In this document: piece after piece, positions 1 to 10,929 of the stretch
How positions within the stretch are numbered: position 1 is the first letter of the stretch
Layout of the letters: every line of letters starts with the position of its first letter
Assembly: GCA_045539335.1 (NCBI GenBank)
Contig: JAZQFD010000009.1
Location: 1-64,000, forward strand
DNA: 64,000 bases
Reading direction: 5' to 3'
Source: QAKW01 sp045539335
GTDB lineage: Bacteria > Bacillota > Clostridia > Oscillospirales > QAKW01
Position numbers and translations under genes: made by a program
Notes under the pieces: model-generated
Database searches by the model: none
What the model saw: the letters and a program-made list of their open reading frames with translations, nothing else
What the model was told of the DNA's origin: nothing

Positions 1-22
1 ACTCATGTGCTGCGGAGATTTT

Positions 23-3000
23 TTAATTGATTACAAAATAGAGATACTCCACCCGATTGGCAAAGGTAAAGACCAAACGATAGGTTCCGGCTTCTGCCGT
101 GTTATGAACCAACCAATCGTTGGCAACTGCCTCACCATCGGTTTGAGCCAGAGCAAGATGCCCTTCTGTGAACAGTTTACCCAAATCTACAGGTTCTTTG
201 TACGCCCCCTCTACCTTTCGATAGGCTTCTACCGATACGATAGCATCCTCTTCAGGAAGTTCCTCCGAGGAGGGGTCGGTCTCATTGGTCACCAACGTTG
301 TGAGGGTAAAGGACAAGGTCTCTCCCCGATCCAACAACAAATTGGTGGCTCGATTCTCACTATGGATCAGCAAGTGATGATCATAAGCATCACCCAGCAG
401 GAAATACCCTTGCGCTGTGCGAGTGGTATTAATGCTATTATGGTAGGTAGCTTCTGCGGCAGAATAAACCTCCGCCTTCAGTGTTACCTTTCCGCTGACC
501 CCTTCGATTCCAAAGAGATCAGTATTCATGGTAACGGTATGGGTACCATAACCGTTAACACCGACAACTGCAAATTCATTGCTGTAATCGGGATAGAACT
601 GCTTGCCGTTGCACTCAAAGACGATTCCATCCGGCATAGGAACCGGTGTGGTTAAATCATCATCTAAGTACATCTGCAGTTTCAGCGCAAATTCACCCTC
701 ATAATAGCGGGTATCGGCTGCCACGGTGCTTTCCGTCAGATCAACCTCAAACTGAGAGGCTCCTTTTACCGGGAAGGTGGCATCGGTCGCATCATCGGCA
801 CCGGCATCATCGCCATCTGCGGAATTGGCGCTGAAATCGATGGTAAAGGATTCCAGACCCTCTACAGTGGGATAAACACCATAGCTCATGGTTTCTGCCA
901 CAGAGGCAGAGCCATCGGCATTATTATAAACCATGATTTCATGCCCATCATAGAGATGGTTTAAGGTGATGGTTCCGGTATGAGGATCCGCCGGGCTAAA
1001 GGACGTCCAAAAGCCGGCATCCACCTGCTCAAAATCAAAGACAAACAGCAAGCGCTCATTTACAATTTCAGAGGATTGACCCTCATAGGCTTCCACAAAT
1101 GCGGGCGCTTCCGGCAGATCTGCAATTCTGATCTCGGTGCCCATCTGCATGAATTCAGACAGATTCACCGCATTCTGCGCTACCGTTTTAATGTAATAAT
1201 AGAAGGTCGGAGTATCTCCCGTAAGATCTGCCAATGTAATCTTTGTGCCTACCGGCAAAGAAGAGATATTCAAAGAGGTTACAAAGGTAGAGCCCTCAGC
1301 AGGGAAAGCGCTGGGAATATAATCCGTTTGAATCTCGGCGGTGAAGGAGGAATGCTCGTTGATACGAATATCCGTCAACCCTGCAACACCCACATAATTC
1401 CGACGGTTTTCTGTATAGACCGCCTGAGTGGGAACCACACGGCGAAGAGCCATGGTGGCATTGATCACATGAGTATGAGCACCGTTTTCAACAGGCTGAT
1501 AGGTTTCACCGGCCGTTTCTTGGAACAGCTTCATGGTCATGGTAACACCCATGCCCTCGGTCCAATCATCCGCCGCTTGGGAGCGATAGAGCACCACTTC
1601 CAGCAGATTATTGGTTCCGTCTACCAGGTCATAGAGCAGGGAGTTGGCTTCAATCTGGCCATTTTCTTCCACCTGAACACCTTGCAGACCGGTTACGGCA
1701 TTTCCGCCGTTGAGCAACGCCCACTGGCCGCCATTGGTTTTGGTCAAGAAGCCCAAAGACTGCCCTGCCAACTTAAATTCCACAGCAATGGCTTTTTCAT
1801 TGGTGGAAGCAATGGCGGAAGCGCTGGTTTCCAAATCATAGGTATTCAGCAGATTGGTCAACACATCATTGACCGCAACAGACTCCAACACATAGTGTAA
1901 GGGCTGGGGCGCACCGTCAATGGCATTTTGAGCATAGGCAAAGGCTGTGCTATCGGCATAGTCCAGCTTATTGATGCCCAAATAACCATCTACCGACAGA
2001 TCATAGTTCACCTGATCACCGCTGATATACCAATAATAGTAAGAGTATTTCGGCTCATCCACCAGTTTGCCCACATTATCAATAACATCCATATACCCAT
2101 CGGCGCTACGAGCCAATGCAGAATAGGGCGTGGTACAGATAAAATCACCGGTACTGGTAGTAATATCACCATACACAAAGCCGCCACCTTCTCCGGGAAC
2201 AGCATTAAGCAATTCCAAGGTATACAGACCTGTGACAGGGCCGTAAACGCCCTTTTCGTCTGCAATCGTTAAATAACGACCGTTGGCAATACAAACGGTA
2301 TTATAATCGGTATGATTATTGGCAAGAGTAACATCATTGGTGATATAAGTTGCGATTTCTTCATCGGTGAGTTTTTCAACATTTCCCACCTGACCGCCAT
2401 GGCCGGTGTATTGGTTATTCACATTGTTGTAGCCTTTATCAATAAAGGTACGCTCTGCTTGATAATCGCTATGCAAAGCACCCAGGTACTTCACAATGGA
2501 ATCCAATTTCACGGTGCTGCCTTCCTTCAAATACAAGGCATCTACACGGCTGATGGAATAAGTCTCATAATCACCGGAATCCAGCGTATCTTCCAGACCG
2601 ATTAACACCACATCGGAATTGATAAGGTTGACGGTATCGGCACGCTGGATGGAATGTAAAGTTTTTAAGGTCGTTGCATCAGCACGAGGTTCTACACCGG
2701 TACCGAAATCCTGAATATTGATCACACGGGTGCCTTCGGTTTTACAAAGGTTTCCGTCGCCAAACACGCCACCATCCTTAATATAAATCTGAGTGGCTTG
2801 ATTACGGGCCTCGGCAGTAGTTTCGCCGATGATATTCACCTCTACATCCCCTACGGTGGTAGGAATCGAGGTATTCATGGTCTTGCCTTCACCACGGTCG
2901 CCGCCGCCAAAGACGGAACCGTGAATAGCAATATCCGCATCCATTTGGGTGGCATCGATATTCACAATCGCCACCTTAGTGCCTTCGGCACCATAGACAC

Positions 3001-6000
3001 GGCTCTTTTCGCCACCGCCGTAAACACCGCCTACACCGGCCTTACCGCCGATCGATCCGCCATAAATGTTGGTTTCGGTGGAACCGAACACCGCACCCAT
3101 GGAGATCTGATAGGTTTCTTCCGCTGTAGGCTCACCACGACCGCCGCCAAAAACAGAGCCCACAATATGGCCACCCTTTACGGTCACTTTCGTTTTACCG
3201 GGAGTGGTGATTTCAGCATCATTCGTACCGACAATAACAGAGCCTTCGCCAACAGCACCACGGTTTCCGCCGCCATAAACGCTGCCACCGATAGTACCGG
3301 CGGTACCGGCGGCCACATCAATGGTCACCCCGGTTTTACCGGAGGTGGGGGAACTGAGATCGGCAAGCTGCTCGGTCACGGTAACGGTATGATCCATATC
3401 AATGGTCACATCGGTAGTCCCATGAACCAAGGTCTTAAAGCCTTCGCCGCCGCCGTAGACGCCGCCTTTAATGTAAGCATTTCCGGTCACTTCCACTACT
3501 GTATTGCCTACATTGGCCTGACGGGTTCTACCACGGCCACCGCCATAAAGGTTGGTATTGAGATAAGAATCTCCGCTGACCTTAATGGTAGAGGTGCCGC
3601 CCACATGGGCAATATCGCCACCTGCAAAGGCACTATAGTTAACGGAGCCGTTTTTAAACTCAACCAAGGTATTCCCCTTCACTTCAGCAAGAATTCCACC
3701 GCCAAAGAGGGTATGCTCCAAGGTATATTTGCCGGAAACAGGCGTTTTAGAGGCATCAATAATGACATGGGTATTACCAGCCGTTGCCGCAGCATAACGG
3801 CCGCCGGCGTACAGACACTCCTCCAAATGGGAGGTGTCCAGAATGCTGGTGGTGGCTGTGCCGCCCACAGGGGCATATTCGCCGCCGCCAAACAGAGTAC
3901 CGTTATGATTGGTAGCACCTTCTAAGGTAAAGGAGCAATCATTTAATACGGCGCCATAATAGCCGCCGCCGAAGGTACGGCCCGCATTGGAGGAATAGGT
4001 CATATTACGGAACACGGTATGGGCGTTTCCTACCGTTGCCTTAGTATTACGACCGCCGCCAAAGATGTATACAGCAGAGCCTCCAAGGGTTTTTCCTACA
4101 TAACAGTTATCCAAAAGTACGTAGGTGGAACCGTTCACCGGCCCTTGATGGCCGCCGCCGAAGATGGCACGGGTAGTACCGGTGCCGGTACCGACCTGCA
4201 CGTTGCACAATGCTTTGTTACTGCCGGACATATCATGAAGGGTAACACCGGTATTATTCTCAACCGTACCCGTATAGCCACCGCCATACAGACCGTTCAA
4301 TGTGGTGTTAACAGGATGATAAACCACATCATCGATAGTCAGCGAGAAGGAGGTATCGCCTTCAACAAGAACATTGGTATTTCCTTCCAATGCCTTGGTG
4401 ATAGGGTTATCCACAACGCTTCCTGCATTACCTCCACCAAAGATGGAGTTGCCAATAGAACCGCCGATCACCACCACATTGGCGGTATAAACCTGAGATG
4501 CTGCAGCAGTACCGGCACCATAGACGTTATTGCCCACAGAGCCGCCTACCATCTGCACGTTGGTTTGATAAACAGAGCCACGGAAACCGCCGCCAAAGAC
4601 ATTACTGCCGATCTCTGCACCGATCAAAGCAATATCGCTTTCGCTGGCATTCGCAGTACTGCCATAGCCGCCGCCATAAACGGCATTTCCTACTGTGCCG
4701 CCATAAAGACGAATCGTAACAGAGCCGGAAACAGCACCGCCGTTTTCTTCTTCGCCTCGACCGGCACCGTAGATCTCACTATTAATGGTACCGTTATACA
4801 TCACGATCCGAGCATTTCCACCCACAGTGCCGTTGTAACCACCGCCGTGGACATCGCCCTCAATTACTAATTTTTCGGGTGCAACAGAAGGATCACCAAT
4901 CTGAACAAAGGTATTTCCGTCTACTGCCGCATCTAAGCTGGATCCGCCGCCATAGACATAGTCGATGGTTCCGTTCAGCACCGTTACATGGGTATCTGCC
5001 GCAACATCTTTTCCGGCATTACCGATGACTTTACCCACATGGCCGCCGCCGAAAACATCGCCCAGATCGGAGCCGGGGCCATCGATCAATACATTGGTGG
5101 TTTCCACTCGTGTGGAGCCGAAGCGTCCGCCGCCGACCAAATAGTCGCCGCCGTTATAAACGCTACCCAACACGGTCATATTGGATGTACCGTTGACCAC
5201 GCCATAGGCATTTGCACTGTAAATGGTACGAAGCTGGCTCTGATTCTGAGGATCGGTGCCATTCAAGGTGGTGCTGACATCACCATTAATGACTCCATTG
5301 TAGCTTCCGCCGTAGAAATAAGTACCGGACAGACTACTGCCGCTATACAGCTTGCGCATATCAATGTCGGTAATCAGGTTGGTAATATTCCCGTTGAGCG
5401 TTGATCCAACGCAACCACCGTAATATACATAGCCAATAACCAAACCGGAGGTCTTATGGCTGCCGGTAGCAGTCTCGCCCATTTCACCGGTCAAGGTATT
5501 GGTGATATTTCCATTCACAACGGCCGAAGAATTCTCGCCGCCGCCTACATATTCATAGACATAGGAAACGGTATCCCCTTCCAGCGTACCGGTCCAATTG
5601 TTGGAAATATTACCGGTCACAGTACCGTTGCATCCGCCGCCATGATAATAGATGCCGCTTTCCAGCACCGGCTTATCACCACCATCATAGATGGTGCGGG
5701 GATTCAGGTTCAAAATATTATTGGTGATATTGCCCTCAACAGGGCCGCTGTTACCGCCGCCATAGAAGGCCGTAACAGTTACATTTTCCAGATTGGTGGT
5801 AATATCGCCGCAGACCGTTGCCTTTGCGGAATGACCACCGCCGTAAATCCGGGTAAGCTTGCTGATGGCATAGCCATCATCCGCCACATCCCGAATATTC
5901 AAAATAACATCACCATAGACGATACTATCCACGGGAGAGTCCAATCCATCGTCGGCATGACCTTTGCCGCCGCCGTAGATCTGCTTGAGATTGCCGCCCA

Positions 6001-9000
6001 GAATATTCAAGGTAACGGTGGAATCCCCGTCTTGAACGCCCACATTAGCGGTGGAGCTTCCGCCGTAAACATGATAGCCGACGGTACCTGCGTTAATATT
6101 GACGGTCACATCACCGGAAATAGAGCCGGAAATACCGCCACCAAAGAGATAATGATTAACCACAGCATTGGGGTTACTGAGCGTAACCACAGTGTCCGCA
6201 CTGGTGGAACCCACCATTCGACTGCCGCCGTATACAGAGCGCTCGGTTTCCACACTGCCTTCTCCTTCAAAGAGAACGGTGGTGGTGCCGGTCACAGCAC
6301 CGGCATAAGCACCTCCATAGATGTTTCCGTTATTGGTATCATTGGGAGAGAAATCGCCAAATCGACCGTTTTTCACTTCCAAAAGAACGGTGCCGGTGGT
6401 GGCCTCAAAGCCTGCACCATAGGCCTCCCCCATAATACGAATATCGGTGCCGTCAAAAATGGTATGAGCCGAACCTACGGCCGCATCATGATCCGCATCT
6501 TTAATATATCCGGCGCCAAAGAAATCCAACTGGAAGAGAGCATTTCCGCCGATCCGATTGGTAACCGAACCAACCGTACCATAGTTGCCGCCACCATAAT
6601 AATCGGCATCAAAAACGGTATCACCGGTTACGATTGTTTGAACGGAACCGGTCACAGCGCCATCTTCGCCGCCGCCAAAGAAGCGGGAGCAGGTCTCGTC
6701 GCTTGCATCAGTGTCCAAAACCTGAACATTATGAAGAGCCCATAACACATTGCCCACCGTTGCGGTAGACTGTTGACCGCCACCGTAAAGGGAGACGGGC
6801 TGTGTGCCCTTCCCTACATTAAGGTCAGACAAGGTGATATTGGCCGTTCCTGCAACAGCGCCGGTGATACCGCCGCCATAGATTACATTACGATTTCCTT
6901 CTGTAAGTACACCGGCACCTTCGCCGTAAATACCCAAAGTAATCTTCTTTTCCCCGTCTGCCACATCAGAGACTGTAACATTGACATTTCCGCTTACAGC
7001 GCCCACATTACCGCCGCCACGAATACCCTGGATGCTGATGGTGCCTGCACCGCTTGCATTTGCATCCACCAAAACATTTGTATTCACTGCCGTTGCTTCA
7101 ACCTCACGGCCACCGCCGTAAACATAGCCGATCGTACCGCTCCAGATCTGAATATGCGTGTCGTTTACAGCACCGTTATAACCGCCGCCGTAGACATTGG
7201 TATAGGTTCCGCCATAGATATTAACATCCGTATTTCCTGCATAGTCGGGGCCATAGTGGCCGCCATGGACGGATTTGACCGTTGTACCGGCGTAGCCGTT
7301 TACGGTAATTTGACCGGCAATAGAGCCGCCACTATGGGAGCCGCCAAATACATTATTATTGGCTTTGACTCCATTGAGATTCACGGTGACATTGCCGCCG
7401 ATGGAGCCGCCGGTATGGTTTCCGCCGCCAATATCAGTCTTAACGGTACCGCCATTGGCATTGAGTACCACATCGCCCACAACGGTGCCGTCTACCCCGC
7501 CGCCAAACAGACGATTAACAGTTCCGCTATGGAAATTCATTTCCACAGCGCCCACTTGAGCAGTTGATTTATGACCGCCGCCGCAGAATTTTTCACCGTT
7601 ACAATCGGTAATATTCACATAGGCAGTGCCTTCAACCACACTGTTTTCAAGACCACCGCCGAAAATATACTGCGCATTGGTGCGTTGGACAGTGAGATAT
7701 ACATTTCCGCCGTTGCCGCTACCATCCGCATGAATGTCGGCATAGCCGGCGCCCCAGATATGGCGATTGTTCGTTGTATCGGCAAAGGAAGTATCTTCAA
7801 CGGTGAGATACACATTGCCGGATATGGTCTCATTATAAGCACCGTAAATATCGTCGATTCCGGTGCAATTTTGCACCAGAAAAGTAACATCGCCACCTAC
7901 GGTACTATCATCGGCTCCGCCGCTGCCGGCAAGACTGCCACCAACGGCACAGTTTGTCACCGTGGTGGTGATGGTCCCGCCTACACCGGATGCGACACCG
8001 CCGCCACGAACGTGTTTAATCGTGGAATCAGAAATGGTCAAGGTAACATTGCCGTTGACCATGGAATTACGGCCACCGCCATAAATGGTACCGCCGATTT
8101 GGCAATTATTCTCGATTATAACATTGGAATTTCCCGCCACAACCGCTTCAGGCAAATTGCCACCGCCAATAACGGCATTGCCGATGGTAGTGCCGGAAAG
8201 ATAAACATCCGTTGCCGACACCGTTCCGCTATAGCAACCGCCGTATACGTTTTCGCTGATGGTTCCGCCGGTGATATCCAGATCAGGAATACCGGCATAG
8301 TTGCACATATCGCCACCGGCATACACGATGGTGATGGTTGCATTGCCAAAAACATCTACGTCAATCGTACCATTGGTTACAGCAGATTCCTGATGTCCGC
8401 CGCCATACAGATTTCCGATGGTGCAATCACCGGAAACAGATACCAAAACATTTTGCACAGTACCGGATCGAGAGCCGCCGTATACACGATCAGCCGAACC
8501 GCCGGTCATGGTGACCGTGGTATCGCCGCCCACCACCGAAGCTGCAGCATAACCGCCGCCATAAATATGACCAGAACTATCCGAATCGTTATAAATCGTT
8601 CCGCCTGTGATGGTCAAAGTGGTACTGCCGGTCACAGAGCCGCTGTTTCCGCCGCCGTAGACATTGCCGGTAATCGTACCGCTGATAATATCCAATGCCA
8701 CATCGCCGGCTACCGAGCCGTTGTTACCGCCACCAAAAAGATTATTGGTAATGGTGGCTCCATCAACCGTCAAATCAACACCGGCTACAGAGGTGGTATT
8801 CTTATTACCTCCGCCATAGACCGTGGCGATTTTACCGCCGTTCAAATGAATCTTGGGCACGCCGGCATAGGTGCCGTCGCTACAACCGCCATACAGGTTC
8901 GTAATATTTCCGCCGGTCACATCGATTTGGACGGTTCCGGAAACAGGAGCAGCATTACCGGTGGCATAAACCGTTCCGATGGTTCCGCCTTCAATCGCAG

Positions 9001-10903
9001 CAGTTACATTTCCTTTAATTGCCGTGGCAGAGGTATGCCCGCCGCAATACACCGTCGTCAAGGTTCCGTTTTTCACCGTGACGCTAACATCTTTCCCAAC
9101 AGAACCATAGCTGCGGTTTCCGCCGTATACATCCTTCAGTTTGGTTTTGGCGCCATCAATCGTAATGGAAACAGAACCCGTTACAGTTGCTTGACCTGCC
9201 GCCCAAACGTTATCGGAGGCGGCGGCACGGTCCGAAACAACATTATAAAAATCAATAACGATATTTCCCGTTACCGTTCCACGGTTTGAGCTACCGTAAA
9301 TAAGACCGTTTACATTGGCATTGGAAGCGATAATGTTAATATCGCCCGTTAAGGCATTTGCGGTATATGACAAGGAATGGGCACCATAAAAAGCGCCATT
9401 CAAGGTAGGAACATTCGAATCGTAGGAATAGGTAGTGGGGGTATCTACAAACTCCTCTTCAACAAGAGCACCGGAAACCAAGGTATAGGATGCTTCAGAG
9501 GTTGTTTCCTGACCCAGTATATAAATCTTACGATCGCCTTGGGTGGTATTATAGGTGCCTGCACCACTTAAACTACCGGTTATTTTTCCGCCGGTAAAGA
9601 AGATACTGAGGGCCCCGTTGCGAGAAGCCACGGCACTTGTTGCGTTTCCACCGTGAACATTACCGTTTACATAGATATTTCGACCAAAACGCCAAACTTG
9701 GTTGTGTTCCTCCGGCACATCACCAAAGGGACGGGCAGAAATCTCCGCATAGAGGCCGCCGTTTACCACCGCATAATCGGTAGTAGCAAGGCGCAGATTG
9801 CGGATTGCATGAGTGCGATACTTGGGCACGCTTTGGTTCATACGAGCGGTAAACTCGCAATAATAAGGAAGGTCGGTATCAGCATCCAATGCATATTCAT
9901 AACCGATGGTCTCGCCGTATTGCGTCTCAGCCGTCGTGTCATATCCGCTGGTGGTTACTTTGTATTGCCAATTAGCATGGGTATTCTCTGCGTGGAGAAA
10001 ATTAATATTATCATAACGCAGGTTTCCATAAATCTGGCCGGTTGCCAAGCCGGTATTGCTATCAATGGCGCCGGTGCCATAGGGTTTAAAGTTAAAATTA
10101 AAGGCGGTATCACCCAGGCTCTTGAAGGTGGCCGAGGCAAAAACAGGATTGCCGGCAGGGTCGGCGGCATAGCCGAAATAATGAGAAGATACGCCGGTAT
10201 CTTTAAAATAGTCCAGATCGCCGGTAAGCATCACAACGGTGGCATAAGCGTCGGCCGATTCTCCCTTTGCACGGATGGCTTCAAAAACGCTATCCACAGA
10301 AGCCTTGGGGGCAGTATTGATCAGACCGGAATTGGAATCGGCAGCGCCGGTAGCAGCGCCGCTGTTTGCGGTATCCACCGCAAAGCCGCCGGTCAAATAA
10401 GTCATATTTTCAAAAGGATTCTCTACAAAGTAGCATTGACCCCAGAGAGCCTCAAGGGTCAGAGTATAGGAGCCGCCTTCACCGGAGACATACAGATCCA
10501 ACACATCAGAGGTGATGGTGTCGCCGGGCTGGAATACGGATTTTCCGGGGATCTTTTCAGCGGAGGAAGAGATTTTCCAACCGGTGAAGGAATAGGCTTT
10601 TTCATCTTGAACAAAGGTCTCGCTATCCAGACCGTTTGCAACGGTGGGACGCAGCTCCTCCAACACAACACAATCGGAGGAATTGACCGTATAATTAGTG
10701 CTTTGGCTGACCGAAGCGCCGGTTACACTGCCGCCACCGGGCAGGGTGCCCACCGAATAGGTAATGGAGACGGTATCCCCCATCTTCACATCGGGGTTGG
10801 CGCTGACGCCGCCAATCATCATCAGGGCGCAAACAAGCAACACCAACGCCGCCAAGGCTCCGATGCCGGTCCATATTCGCTTTTTCGCTGTATGCTTGCT
10901 CAT
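23..10903 (-). CDS. Giant secreted YGGG-repeat surface protein (3626 aa)
   Basis: The protein has an N-terminal signal peptide: a basic start, a hydrophobic run at about residues 12-32, and a likely cleavage after GVSA. About 500 residues of mixed beta-rich sequence follow. A repeat region then runs from roughly residue 530 to 2710, built of 20-35 residue units shaped G-x-V-x-G, V-x-I, GGxI, xVYGGG or xLFGGG. About 900 non-repetitive residues end in YLYFVIN. There is no LPXTG motif and no C-terminal membrane anchor, so it is probably a released or non-covalently held fibre or adhesin. The regular glycine-rich units suggest a beta-helix or solenoid (inference). It is the last gene of the SipW/TasA-like operon, with GGAGG seven bases before the ATG. 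The stop codon is inside the window and no frameshift is seen. The exact function is not recognisable. Confidence 0.85.
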   Translation of the reverse strand: MSKHTAKKRIWTGIGALAALVLLVCALMMIGGVSANPDVKMGDTVSITYSVGTLPGGGSVTGASVSQSTNYTVNSSDCVVLEELRPTVANGLDSETFVQDEKAYSFTGWKISSSAEKIPGKSVFQPGDTITSDVLDLYVSGEGGSYTLTLEALWGQCYFVENPFENMTYLTGGFAVDTANSGAATGAADSNSGLINTAPKASVDSVFEAIRAKGESADAYATVVMLTGDLDYFKDTGVSSHYFGYAADPAGNPVFASATFKSLGDTAFNFNFKPYGTGAIDSNTGLATGQIYGNLRYDNINFLHAENTHANWQYKVTTSGYDTTAETQYGETIGYEYALDADTDLPYYCEFTARMNQSVPKYRTHAIRNLRLATTDYAVVNGGLYAEISARPFGDVPEEHNQVWRFGRNIYVNGNVHGGNATSAVASRNGALSIFFTGGKITGSLSGAGTYNTTQGDRKIYILGQETTSEASYTLVSGALVEEEFVDTPTTYSYDSNVPTLNGAFYGAHSLSYTANALTGDINIIASNANVNGLIYGSSNRGTVTGNIVIDFYNVVSDRAAASDNVWAAGQATVTGSVSITIDGAKTKLKDVYGGNRSYGSVGKDVSVTVKNGTLTTVYCGGHTSATAIKGNVTAAIEGGTIGTVYATGNAAPVSGTVQIDVTGGNITNLYGGCSDGTYAGVPKIHLNGGKIATVYGGGNKNTTSVAGVDLTVDGATITNNLFGGGNNGSVAGDVALDIISGTITGNVYGGGNSGSVTGSTTLTITGGTIYNDSDSSGHIYGGGYAAASVVGGDTTVTMTGGSADRVYGGSRSGTVQNVLVSVSGDCTIGNLYGGGHQESAVTNGTIDVDVFGNATITIVYAGGDMCNYAGIPDLDITGGTISENVYGGCYSGTVSATDVYLSGTTIGNAVIGGGNLPEAVVAGNSNVIIENNCQIGGTIYGGGRNSMVNGNVTLTISDSTIKHVRGGGVASGVGGTITTTVTNCAVGGSLAGSGGADDSTVGGDVTFLVQNCTGIDDIYGAYNETISGNVYLTVEDTSFADTTNNRHIWGAGYADIHADGSGNGGNVYLTVQRTNAQYIFGGGLENSVVEGTAYVNITDCNGEKFCGGGHKSTAQVGAVEMNFHSGTVNRLFGGGVDGTVVGDVVLNANGGTVKTDIGGGNHTGGSIGGNVTVNLNGVKANNNVFGGSHSGGSIAGQITVNGYAGTTVKSVHGGHYGPDYAGNTDVNIYGGTYTNVYGGGYNGAVNDTHIQIWSGTIGYVYGGGREVEATAVNTNVLVDANASGAGTISIQGIRGGGNVGAVSGNVNVTVSDVADGEKKITLGIYGEGAGVLTEGNRNVIYGGGITGAVAGTANITLSDLNVGKGTQPVSLYGGGQQSTATVGNVLWALHNVQVLDTDASDETCSRFFGGGEDGAVTGSVQTIVTGDTVFDADYYGGGNYGTVGSVTNRIGGNALFQLDFFGAGYIKDADHDAAVGSAHTIFDGTDIRIMGEAYGAGFEATTGTVLLEVKNGRFGDFSPNDTNNGNIYGGAYAGAVTGTTTVLFEGEGSVETERSVYGGSRMVGSTSADTVVTLSNPNAVVNHYLFGGGISGSISGDVTVNINAGTVGYHVYGGSSTANVGVQDGDSTVTLNILGGNLKQIYGGGKGHADDGLDSPVDSIVYGDVILNIRDVADDGYAISKLTRIYGGGHSAKATVCGDITTNLENVTVTAFYGGGNSGPVEGNITNNILNLNPRTIYDGGDKPVLESGIYYHGGGCNGTVTGNISNNWTGTLEGDTVSYVYEYVGGGENSSAVVNGNITNTLTGEMGETATGSHKTSGLVIGYVYYGGCVGSTLNGNITNLITDIDMRKLYSGSSLSGTYFYGGSYNGVINGDVSTTLNGTDPQNQSQLRTIYSANAYGVVNGTSNMTVLGSVYNGGDYLVGGGRFGSTRVETTNVLIDGPGSDLGDVFGGGHVGKVIGNAGKDVAADTHVTVLNGTIDYVYGGGSSLDAAVDGNTFVQIGDPSVAPEKLVIEGDVHGGGYNGTVGGNARIVMYNGTINSEIYGAGRGEEENGGAVSGSVTIRLYGGTVGNAVYGGGYGSTANASESDIALIGAEIGSNVFGGGFRGSVYQTNVQMVGGSVGNNVYGAGTAAASQVYTANVVVIGGSIGNSIFGGGNAGSVVDNPITKALEGNTNVLVEGDTSFSLTIDDVVYHPVNTTLNGLYGGGYTGTVENNTGVTLHDMSGSNKALCNVQVGTGTGTTRAIFGGGHQGPVNGSTYVLLDNCYVGKTLGGSAVYIFGGGRNTKATVGNAHTVFRNMTYSSNAGRTFGGGYYGAVLNDCSFTLEGATNHNGTLFGGGEYAPVGGTATTSILDTSHLEECLYAGGRYAAATAGNTHVIIDASKTPVSGKYTLEHTLFGGGILAEVKGNTLVEFKNGSVNYSAFAGGDIAHVGGTSTIKVSGDSYLNTNLYGGGRGRTRQANVGNTVVEVTGNAYIKGGVYGGGEGFKTLVHGTTDVTIDMDHTVTVTEQLADLSSPTSGKTGVTIDVAAGTAGTIGGSVYGGGNRGAVGEGSVIVGTNDAEITTPGKTKVTVKGGHIVGSVFGGGRGEPTAEETYQISMGAVFGSTETNIYGGSIGGKAGVGGVYGGGEKSRVYGAEGTKVAIVNIDATQMDADIAIHGSVFGGGDRGEGKTMNTSIPTTVGDVEVNIIGETTAEARNQATQIYIKDGGVFGDGNLCKTEGTRVINIQDFGTGVEPRADATTLKTLHSIQRADTVNLINSDVVLIGLEDTLDSGDYETYSISRVDALYLKEGSTVKLDSIVKYLGALHSDYQAERTFIDKGYNNVNNQYTGHGGQVGNVEKLTDEEIATYITNDVTLANNHTDYNTVCIANGRYLTIADEKGVYGPVTGLYTLELLNAVPGEGGGFVYGDITTSTGDFICTTPYSALARSADGYMDVIDNVGKLVDEPKYSYYYWYISGDQVNYDLSVDGYLGINKLDYADSTAFAYAQNAIDGAPQPLHYVLESVAVNDVLTNLLNTYDLETSASAIASTNEKAIAVEFKLAGQSLGFLTKTNGGQWALLNGGNAVTGLQGVQVEENGQIEANSLLYDLVDGTNNLLEVVLYRSQAADDWTEGMGVTMTMKLFQETAGETYQPVENGAHTHVINATMALRRVVPTQAVYTENRRNYVGVAGLTDIRINEHSSFTAEIQTDYIPSAFPAEGSTFVTSLNISSLPVGTKITLADLTGDTPTFYYYIKTVAQNAVNLSEFMQMGTEIRIADLPEAPAFVEAYEGQSSEIVNERLLFVFDFEQVDAGFWTSFSPADPHTGTITLNHLYDGHEIMVYNNADGSASVAETMSYGVYPTVEGLESFTIDFSANSADGDDAGADDATDATFPVKGASQFEVDLTESTVAADTRYYEGEFALKLQMYLDDDLTTPVPMPDGIVFECNGKQFYPDYSNEFAVVGVNGYGTHTVTMNTDLFGIEGVSGKVTLKAEVYSAAEATYHNSINTTRTAQGYFLLGDAYDHHLLIHSENRATNLLLDRGETLSFTLTTLVTNETDPSSEELPEEDAIVSVEAYRKVEGAYKEPVDLGKLFTEGHLALAQTDGEAVANDWLVHNTAEAGTYRLVFTFANRVEYLYFVIN

Positions 10904-10929
10904 TTGAGTCCTCCATCAGGGTTTATTAA

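Noticed and set aside
2798..9289. Long plus-strand open frames antisense to the giant repeat gene
   Set aside because: They are Gly/Ala/Thr/Ile-rich low-complexity translations produced by the repeated GGC/GGT and ACC codons of the opposite strand, and have no ribosome-binding sites or recognisable domains.
2750..9300. Possible CRISPR-like array from regularly recurring short GC-rich repeats
   Set aside because: The repeats are coding (YGGG turns), variable in length and sequence, and in one continuous reading frame.
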